A stretch of DNA of 64,000 nt from Marinobacter santoriniensis NKSG1 (lineage in GTDB: Bacteria; Pseudomonadota; Gammaproteobacteria; Pseudomonadales; Oleiphilaceae): contig NZ_APAT01000022.1 of assembly GCF_000347775.1 (NCBI RefSeq), positions 1 to 64,000 on the forward strand, given 5' to 3'. Below, piece after piece: positions 58,382-64,000 of this stretch. The notes beneath the pieces were generated by a model. The model was given only the letters and a program-made list of their open reading frames with translations, was not told the DNA's origin and ran no database searches. The translations under genes were made by a program, and so were the position numbers. Position 1 is the stretch's first letter. Every line of letters starts with the position of its first letter.

Positions 58382-59269
58382 TTATTTGATATGGCCCAGA
58401 ATGCCATCAAGTTCGTCGAGACTGCTGTATTCGATCACCAGCTTTCCCTTGCCCCTGGCGCCGTGGCTGATGGCAACACGGGCACCCAGTCGCTCAGCGA
58501 GGTCATCCTGCAGGCGACGGATGTTCGGATCGGTGTCCTGGGAATGGTTATTCGACTTTTTGGGGGTTTCCTGCTGGACCCTGCGGACCAGCGCTTCGGT
58601 CTGACGAACCGAGAGGGATTTGCCCACGACCTGGCGAGCCACCTGCATCTGCAATTCCGGGGGCAAGGTGAGCATGGCACGACCGTGGCCCATCTCCAGA
58701 TCACCATGTTCCAGCATCAGCCGGACGTCTTCCGTCAGGCCGATCAGGCGTAGCAGGTTGGTAATCGTGGTGCGGGACTTGCCAACGGCCTCGGCCACCT
58801 GCGCCTGGGTCAGGCCGAATTCGTCCTGCAGACGCTGGAGCGCAAAGGCTTCTTCAATAGGATTGAGGTTTTCCCGCTGGATGTTCTCGATCAGCGCCAT
58901 GGCAATGGCGGCGTCGTCCGGAACGTCGCGGATGATCGCAGGAATATGGTCGAGCTCCGCCATCTGGGAGGCGCGCCACCGGCGCTCGCCAGCAATCAGT
59001 TCGTAACGCCCCTCATCAATCGGGCGGACGACGACCGGCTGCATGACCCCCTGCTGACGGATCGAATCGGCCAGCTCCTGGAGCGCGGCGGGATCCATAT
59101 CCCGGCGTGGCTGGTAGCGGCCACGCTGGATCAGATCAATGGGAACGTCGCGAAGTTCACCGTCGTGATCCTTCACTTCCTGGTTCAGGTTCACCCTGGA
59201 GCCCTGAAGCAGGGCGCCCAGCCCGCGTTCACCCAGTCCTCGTTTCTTCGCCGCCATGGTGTCTGTCAT
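58382..59269 (-). CDS. parB: Chromosome-partitioning protein ParB
   Basis: 295-residue centromere-binding CTPase. It shows LIQRGRYQPRRDMD, ELIAGERRWRASQMAEL (GERRxRA box), IENIQRENLNPIEEA and a helix-turn-helix (TQAQVAEAVGKSRTTITNLLRL). It binds parS sites and acts with ParA; no parS sequence was found inside this window. Forty-seven bases after parA. Confidence 0.97.
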   Translation of the reverse strand: MTDTMAAKKRGLGERGLGALLQGSRVNLNQEVKDHDGELRDVPIDLIQRGRYQPRRDMDPAALQELADSIRQQGVMQPVVVRPIDEGRYELIAGERRWRASQMAELDHIPAIIRDVPDDAAIAMALIENIQRENLNPIEEAFALQRLQDEFGLTQAQVAEAVGKSRTTITNLLRLIGLTEDVRLMLEHGDLEMGHGRAMLTLPPELQMQVARQVVGKSLSVRQTEALVRRVQQETPKKSNNHSQDTDPNIRRLQDDLAERLGARVAISHGARGKGKLVIEYSSLDELDGILGHIK

Positions 59270-59316
59270 TCTTCCCGTTGAAATCGTTATCGATGCTGTT
59301 CCGAAGGCGGCCTATG

Positions 59317-60111
59317 TTACACCGCAACCGGCGCGGATGTCTTTTTTGTGCCATGGCGACGCACCATTTCGCCGGCCAGCGCCAGGTAGGCCACGGCGCC
59401 CTTGGAAGCACGATCGTATTTGAGCGCCGGCAGGCCGTAACTTGGCGCTTCCGCCAGACGGACGTTACGCGGAATCACCGCACGGTACACCTTGTCGCCA
59501 AAATACTCGGCCAGCTGCGCGGACACATCGAGGGTCAGGCTGTTCCGGGGATCGTACATGGTACGAAGCAGGCCTTCGATCTGGAGATTCGGATTCACCG
59601 TTTCCTGGATCTGTTCAACGGTGTTCATCAGGGCGGCCAGCCCCTCCAGCGCGTAGTATTCGCACTGCATGGGAATCAGCACGGAATCGGCCGCGGAAAG
59701 CGCATTGACGGTCAGCAGGTTCAGCGAGGGCGGGCAGTCGATCAGGATATAGTCGTAGTTGTCCCGGACCTTGTTCAATGCCAGACGCAGGCGGTGTTCA
59801 CGACCGATCTCGTTCATCAGCTCCACTTCCGCGGCGGTGAGATCGCCGTTCCCGGGCAGCAGATCAAACCCGGCCGTTTCGACGGTAATGGCGACATCGG
59901 CGACTTCGGCCCGCTTGGTCAATACATCGTAGCCAGAGAGTTCCAGGGCATTCTTGTCGACACCGCTGCCCATCGTGGCATTGCCCTGGGGATCCATATC
60001 CACCAGTAGCACCCGACGTTTGGTGGCAGACAGGGAGGCAGCCAGATTGACGCAGGTGGTGGTCTTGCCCACACCGCCTTTCTGATTGGTCACTGCAATC
60101 ACGCGCGCCAT
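59317..60111 (-). CDS. parA: Chromosome-partitioning ATPase ParA
   Basis: 264-residue deviant Walker ATPase with KGGVGKTTTCVNLA near residue 12, DMDPQGNATMGSG and YDYILIDCPPSLNLLTVNAL. It moves ParB-parS complexes. It lies between rsmG and parB, the usual order near oriC. Confidence 0.97.
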   Translation of the reverse strand: MARVIAVTNQKGGVGKTTTCVNLAASLSATKRRVLLVDMDPQGNATMGSGVDKNALELSGYDVLTKRAEVADVAITVETAGFDLLPGNGDLTAAEVELMNEIGREHRLRLALNKVRDNYDYILIDCPPSLNLLTVNALSAADSVLIPMQCEYYALEGLAALMNTVEQIQETVNPNLQIEGLLRTMYDPRNSLTLDVSAQLAEYFGDKVYRAVIPRNVRLAEAPSYGLPALKYDRASKGAVAYLALAGEMVRRHGTKKTSAPVAV

Positions 60112-60131
60112 GTTTTACCTCCTGTTGCGGA

Positions 60132-60776
60132 TTACCGGGAATGCTCGGCCCGGGCCACGAGCAGCAAATGTCGCTCGCCATCGGCCCCGGGTACCTCCAG
60201 TGAGTGGCTGGATTTTACCTGCCAGCCGGCCGGAAGGGCAGCCACCTCATCATCCGGAAACTGACCTTTCATGGCAAGGAACTCTCCCTCAGTTGCCAGC
60301 AAGGGGCCGCACCAGGCGACCAGGTTTTCCAGCGCGGTGAACGCCCGGCTGCTGATCTGGGCAAAGGGTTCGGACGGCTGGCAATCCTCGGCCCGGCCGT
60401 GGATCACGTCCACATTTTCCAGCCCCAGTTCCAGCACGCACTGATTGAGGAACCGGGTTTTCTTGCCGTTACTGTCAAGCAGAGTGAATTTCGTCTCCGG
60501 CAGCGCAATGGCCAGCGGAATGCCCGGCAGACCGCCACCGGCACCCACATCCAGCAGGTGGTCGGTGGTCACCCACGGGAGAATACTCAGGCTGTCGAGC
60601 AATTGCCGCGACACCATCTGACGCTCGTCCCTCACCGCGGTGAGGTTATACGCCTTGTTCCACTTGTTAAGCAACGCCAGGAAGGCCAACAACTGTTGTT
60701 GCTGGCCTTCGGTAAGGGAAAGCTGCATTCGGGCCAGTCCGTCACGGAGCTGACCCTGCCAGAGAGAATGGTTCAT
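60132..60776 (-). CDS. rsmG: 16S rRNA (guanine527-N7)-methyltransferase
   Basis: 214-residue Rossmann-fold methyltransferase. The SAM motif is LLDVGAGGGLPGIPLAIALPE, with HGRAEDC and the ISSRAFTAL block. It methylates G527 of 16S rRNA. Nine bases after mnmG. Confidence 0.96.
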   Translation of the reverse strand: MNHSLWQGQLRDGLARMQLSLTEGQQQQLLAFLALLNKWNKAYNLTAVRDERQMVSRQLLDSLSILPWVTTDHLLDVGAGGGLPGIPLAIALPETKFTLLDSNGKKTRFLNQCVLELGLENVDVIHGRAEDCQPSEPFAQISSRAFTALENLVAWCGPLLATEGEFLAMKGQFPDDEVAALPAGWQVKSSHSLEVPGADGERHLLLVARAEHSR

Positions 60777-60785
60777 GGGCGGAGA

Positions 60786-62672
60786 TCAGGCACTCTGCTT
60801 GCGCAGCAGGTCCCGCTTCTTCAGGTACACCAGAATCTGGCTCACCGCCGCGGGTGTCACGCCCTGAATCCGTGAGGCCTGGGCGACCGTCTCGGGCCGG
60901 ACATCCTTGAGCTTCTGCTTGATCTCGTTGGACAGGCCGCCGATCACATCGTAATCCAGATCAATGGGAAGCGACGTGTTCTCATTCTTGCGCAGGCGTT
61001 CGATCTCGTCCGCCTGACGGGAGATGTAACCCTCGTACTTGATCTCGATTTCCACCTGATCCGACACGTTCGGATCCTCGGCCCGCTCGCCGCCGATGTC
61101 GGCAATCTGGTCGTAGGCAATCTCCGGCCGGCGCAGCAGTTCGGCCAGGGAATGATCCCGGTTCATGGGCTGCTTGAGGAAGCCATTGGCCCGTTCACCC
61201 GCCTCGGTGTTGGGATGAACCCGGGTGGATTCGAGCCGGCTGCGTTCCCGGGCGATACCTTCACGCTTGTCGTTGAATTTCTGCCAGCGCTCGTCATCCA
61301 CCAGGCCAAGGTTGCGACCGGTCTCGGTCAGGCGCAGATCGGCGTTGTCTTCCCGCAGGATCAGGCGGTATTCCGCGCGGCTGGTGAACATCCGGTACGG
61401 CTCGTTGGTGCCCCTGGTGATCAGGTCGTCCACCAGAACACCGAGGTAGGCTTCGTCCCGGCGCGGGTACCATTCGTCTTTTTCCTGGGCCCGCAGGGAC
61501 GCGTTGATGCCCGCCAGCAGGCCCTGGGCACCGGCTTCTTCATAACCGGTGGTGCCATTGATCTGGCCGGCAAAGTACAGGCCCTGGATAAACTTGGTTT
61601 CGAGGGTGTGGCGCAGGTCCTGCGGGTTCAGGTAATCGTATTCGATGGCGTAGCCCGGGCGTGTGATGTGAGCATTCTCGAACCCCGGAATCGAGCGCAC
61701 GGCCGCCAGCTGGATATCGAATGGCAGGCTCGTGGAAATACCGTTCGGGTACAGTTCGTTGGTGGTCAGGCCCTCGGGCTCCACGAAAATCTGGTGCGAG
61801 TCCTTGTCGGCAAAGCGGTTCACCTTGTCTTCAATAGACGGACAGTAACGGGGGCCAACGCCTTCGATATTGCCGGCGAACATCGGCGAGCGGTCAAAGC
61901 CGCTGCGAATGATGTCGTGGGTCTGCTCGGTGGTCCGGGTGACATAACAGCAGATCTGCTCCGGATGCTCCGACCGGTTGCCGATGAACGACATAACCGG
62001 AAGCGGGTTGTCACCCCATTGCTCGTCCATCACCGAAAAGTCGACGGACCGGGCGTCAATCCGCGGCGGGGTCCCGGTTTTCAGACGCCCGACATTGAAC
62101 GGCAATTCCCGCAGACGTTTGGCCAGCGCGTTGGCCGGTGCGTCACCGGCGCGGCCGCCGGAATGATGCTGCATGCCGATGTGGATAACGCCGCCCAGGA
62201 AGGTCCCGGTGGTCAGCACCACGGTCTGCGCATTGAACCGGATACCGGTCTGGGTCACGACACCCACCACCCGATCGTTTTCCACAACCAGATCGTCCGC
62301 CGCCTGCTGGAACAGCGTCAGGTTCGGCTGATTCTCGAGCATGTGGCGAATGGCGGCCTTGTACAGTACCCGGTCGGCCTGGGCGCGGGTGGCACGCACT
62401 GCCGGCCCCTTGCGGCTGTTGAGGACACGGAACTGAATGCCCGCGCGATCCGTGGCACGGGCCATGGCGCCGCCCAGTGCATCAATTTCCTTGACCAGGT
62501 GGCTCTTGCCGATCCCGCCAATCGCCGGATTGCAGGACATCTGTCCCAGGGTCTCAATGTTATGGGTCAGCAGCAGGGTTTGCGAACCCATGCGCGCGGC
62601 CGCCAGCGCGGCCTCGGTACCGGCATGGCCACCACCAATGACAATGACATCGAAACGGGTCGGAAACTCCAC
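60786..62672 (-). CDS. mnmG: tRNA uridine-5-carboxymethylaminomethyl modification protein MnmG
   Basis: 628-residue FAD protein of wobble-uridine modification. It has the FAD motif [49 protein letters not shown] and [17 protein letters not shown]. It normally works with MnmE, whose gene is usually upstream; here that position is taken by an unrelated transporter gene. A -10-like TATACT lies at 62717-62712. Confidence 0.97.
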   Translation of the reverse strand: MEFPTRFDVIVIGGGHAGTEAALAAARMGSQTLLLTHNIETLGQMSCNPAIGGIGKSHLVKEIDALGGAMARATDRAGIQFRVLNSRKGPAVRATRAQADRVLYKAAIRHMLENQPNLTLFQQAADDLVVENDRVVGVVTQTGIRFNAQTVVLTTGTFLGGVIHIGMQHHSGGRAGDAPANALAKRLRELPFNVGRLKTGTPPRIDARSVDFSVMDEQWGDNPLPVMSFIGNRSEHPEQICCYVTRTTEQTHDIIRSGFDRSPMFAGNIEGVGPRYCPSIEDKVNRFADKDSHQIFVEPEGLTTNELYPNGISTSLPFDIQLAAVRSIPGFENAHITRPGYAIEYDYLNPQDLRHTLETKFIQGLYFAGQINGTTGYEEAGAQGLLAGINASLRAQEKDEWYPRRDEAYLGVLVDDLITRGTNEPYRMFTSRAEYRLILREDNADLRLTETGRNLGLVDDERWQKFNDKREGIARERSRLESTRVHPNTEAGERANGFLKQPMNRDHSLAELLRRPEIAYDQIADIGGERAEDPNVSDQVEIEIKYEGYISRQADEIERLRKNENTSLPIDLDYDVIGGLSNEIKQKLKDVRPETVAQASRIQGVTPAAVSQILVYLKKRDLLRKQSA

Positions 62673-63024
62673 TCTTCACCTCGGAAATCGGGGGATAAAA
62701 ACAGGGAGGCGAGTATAACGCCTCACCCGGCAAATTGCAGTCGGAATGCGCAAATTTTAACCAGATACGGCAAGCCTTCAAAGGGCCGGCCAACCCCGTG
62801 CTGTTGAAAACCGACTCTAAAACGGCTTGAGGGCGTAGGTAATATCCGAAATTTGCGGTTTTTCAGTTGCTTGTCGGCATCTTCTCAGAAAAGTTTTCAA
62901 AAAGTTTTCCACAGGAAAAGGGGCCCGAAAAACACCACTTATAACTCATTATATTATTGTTTTTATTGAATATTCATTAATCGTTTCAGAGTTTATCCGA
63001 AGGTTGTTCCATTATTTGTCCACA
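62673..63024. other. AT-rich intergenic region with DnaA-box-like sites
   Basis: About 340 bases upstream of mnmG with no gene. DnaA-box-like words TTTTCCACA (62905-62913) and TTGTCCACA (63016-63024) each have one mismatch to TTATNCACA, with TTATCCGAA (62993-63001) weaker. A very AT-rich stretch lies at 62938-62983. With mnmG-rsmG-parAB next to it, this could be an oriC or an oriC-like remnant. No dense box cluster is visible. Confidence 0.4.
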
Positions 63025-64000
63025 GGATGAGCGCCGGATCTGCGCCGGAGTCGCCAAACCACCAGCAGTACCACAGCGTTGGTAACAGACAGGATCAGAA
63101 AGAACTCGGGAATCGACCGGCCCAGCCCACCGAGCATCACCATTCCCGCCAGGGCGCTGGCGACCATGAACAGCGCATTGATCACGTTCAGCGCGGCAAT
63201 GATCCGCGCCCGCTTCGGGGCCGGGGTCTCATGCTGGATGAAGGCATAGAGCGGCACGATAAACAGGCCACCGCAAACGCCGATGCCCACCAGATCCACC
63301 AGTACCCTGAAATAGTCCGCGTCCAGGAAAAATGTCTGCCAGGACGATGCCACGGGGGTCATGGGCACGGCAAAAAACACATCGACACCGAACAGGGTCA
63401 GTCCCAGCGCGCCCCACGGCACTGGCACGAGAGTGATCCGATGCTTGGTCAGACGCTCACAGAGTACCGAACCAATCGAGATCCCCACGGTGAAAAGCGC
63501 CAGCAGCAGAGTGACCACGGTCTCGTCGCCCGCCAGGTCGGTCTTGGCAAAGTTCGGGAACTGCGTCAGGTAGGCCGCACCCAGAAACCAGAACCAGGAA
63601 ATCGCCAGGATGGCCAGCAATACCGGGCGACGTTCCGCGGCAACCACCATCAGATGCCAGGTTTCTGCCATCGGCCGGAAGCGGATGCGCAGCTGCCGGT
63701 TGTCCTCGCCCGTGTAGGGAACCTGGCAGGCCGCCAGGTAACCCAGTATTGCCATGGCAATGACGCCGATGGCCGTCAGCTGCGCCGCCATCTCGAACCC
63801 CATGATCAGGCCGGCGGCGATGGTGCCGAGCAGAATGGCGACAAACGTGCCCATACCAACCAGGCCGTTACCACCCACCAGTTCGTCATCCGCCAGCACC
63901 CTCGGAAGAATGGCGTATTTGACCGGGCCGAAAAACGTCGACTGAGTCCCCATCAGGAACAGCAGCACCAGCAGCCAGCCGTACCAGCCAAACCACAGGC
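63012..64000 (-). CDS. MFS transporter, LplT-like (5' partial)
   Basis: Major-facilitator protein whose 5' end lies beyond the right edge; the frame stays open from 63012 to 64000. The block QSTFFGPVKYAILPRVLADDELVGGNGLV matches LplT and the transporter half of Aas, which move and reacylate lysophospholipids. About nine membrane segments are visible, ending in VVWRLRRRSGAHPVDK. No acyltransferase domain follows. The 3' end overlaps a DnaA-box-like site. Confidence 0.85.
   Translation of the reverse strand, partial: LWFGWYGWLLVLLFLMGTQSTFFGPVKYAILPRVLADDELVGGNGLVGMGTFVAILLGTIAAGLIMGFEMAAQLTAIGVIAMAILGYLAACQVPYTGEDNRQLRIRFRPMAETWHLMVVAAERRPVLLAILAISWFWFLGAAYLTQFPNFAKTDLAGDETVVTLLLALFTVGISIGSVLCERLTKHRITLVPVPWGALGLTLFGVDVFFAVPMTPVASSWQTFFLDADYFRVLVDLVGIGVCGGLFIVPLYAFIQHETPAPKRARIIAALNVINALFMVASALAGMVMLGGLGRSIPEFFLILSVTNAVVLLVVWRLRRRSGAHPVDK

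Noticed and set aside
58382-60111. parS site in or near parAB
   Set aside because: No TGTTNCACGTGAAACA-like palindrome was found on reading the region.

Overview
The window looks like a chromosomal segment of a marine gammaproteobacterium, most likely Marinobacter or a close relative. The evidence is a GC-rich backbone, the gammaproteobacterial gene order mnmG-rsmG-parA-parB-atpIBEFHAGDC-glmU-glmS, the mix of nhaB, a cyclohexanecarboxylate cluster and a urea/amide ABC system, and intergenic inverted-repeat elements with a TCTCCCGGAAC-type core. The genus is an inference; no rRNA is present to confirm it.

Region 1 (1-6.7 kb) is a mobile integron. An integrase gene (intI, +) with a LexA box faces away from a leftward array of AT-richer gene cassettes on the minus strand. 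Five complete attC sites separate them. Each cassette start (GTTRRRY) is the complement of its own attC R'' end, which fixes the borders, except in one two-gene cassette. The distal attC is interrupted by a group IIC-attC intron whose reverse transcriptase runs off the left edge. Cassette products are mostly unknown: a YDY-repeat protein, an LRR plus zinc-ribbon protein, a secreted protein and a membrane protein.

Region 2 (6.7-11.4 kb) is class Ia ribonucleotide reductase (nrdA-nrdB) behind a sigma70 promoter and a cobalamin riboswitch. The variable arm of the riboswitch is enlarged by a 265-nt compound palindrome.

Region 3 (11.4-25.1 kb) is a nitrogen-scavenging unit: urtABCDE-amiE-amiB-fmdA-fmdB on the minus strand. 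A divergent operon encodes an NCS1-permease/Cys-rich/histidine kinase/receiver fusion and a LuxR-type response regulator. A 16-bp palindrome (TACGTC-N4-GACGYA) lies upstream of urtA and of fmdA and is a candidate operator.

Region 4 (25.1-34.8 kb) has a DUF3047 protein, a solute-binding protein, NhaB, a glutaryl-CoA dehydrogenase, and a cyclohexanecarboxylate-to-pimeloyl-CoA cluster (aliA-badH-badI-aliB-badR, without badK).

Region 5 (34.8-43.7 kb) is signalling: heme oxygenase plus a bacteriophytochrome-PAS-GGDEF-EAL protein with an ANR/FNR box upstream, and a four-gene periplasmic/c-di-GMP module.

Region 6 (43.8-64 kb) holds 5-oxoprolinase pxpABC with an amidase, glmS, glmU, the complete ATP synthase operon, parAB, rsmG, mnmG, an AT-rich region with DnaA-box-like sites, and a partial LplT-like transporter. 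No tRNA, rRNA or CRISPR array was seen.
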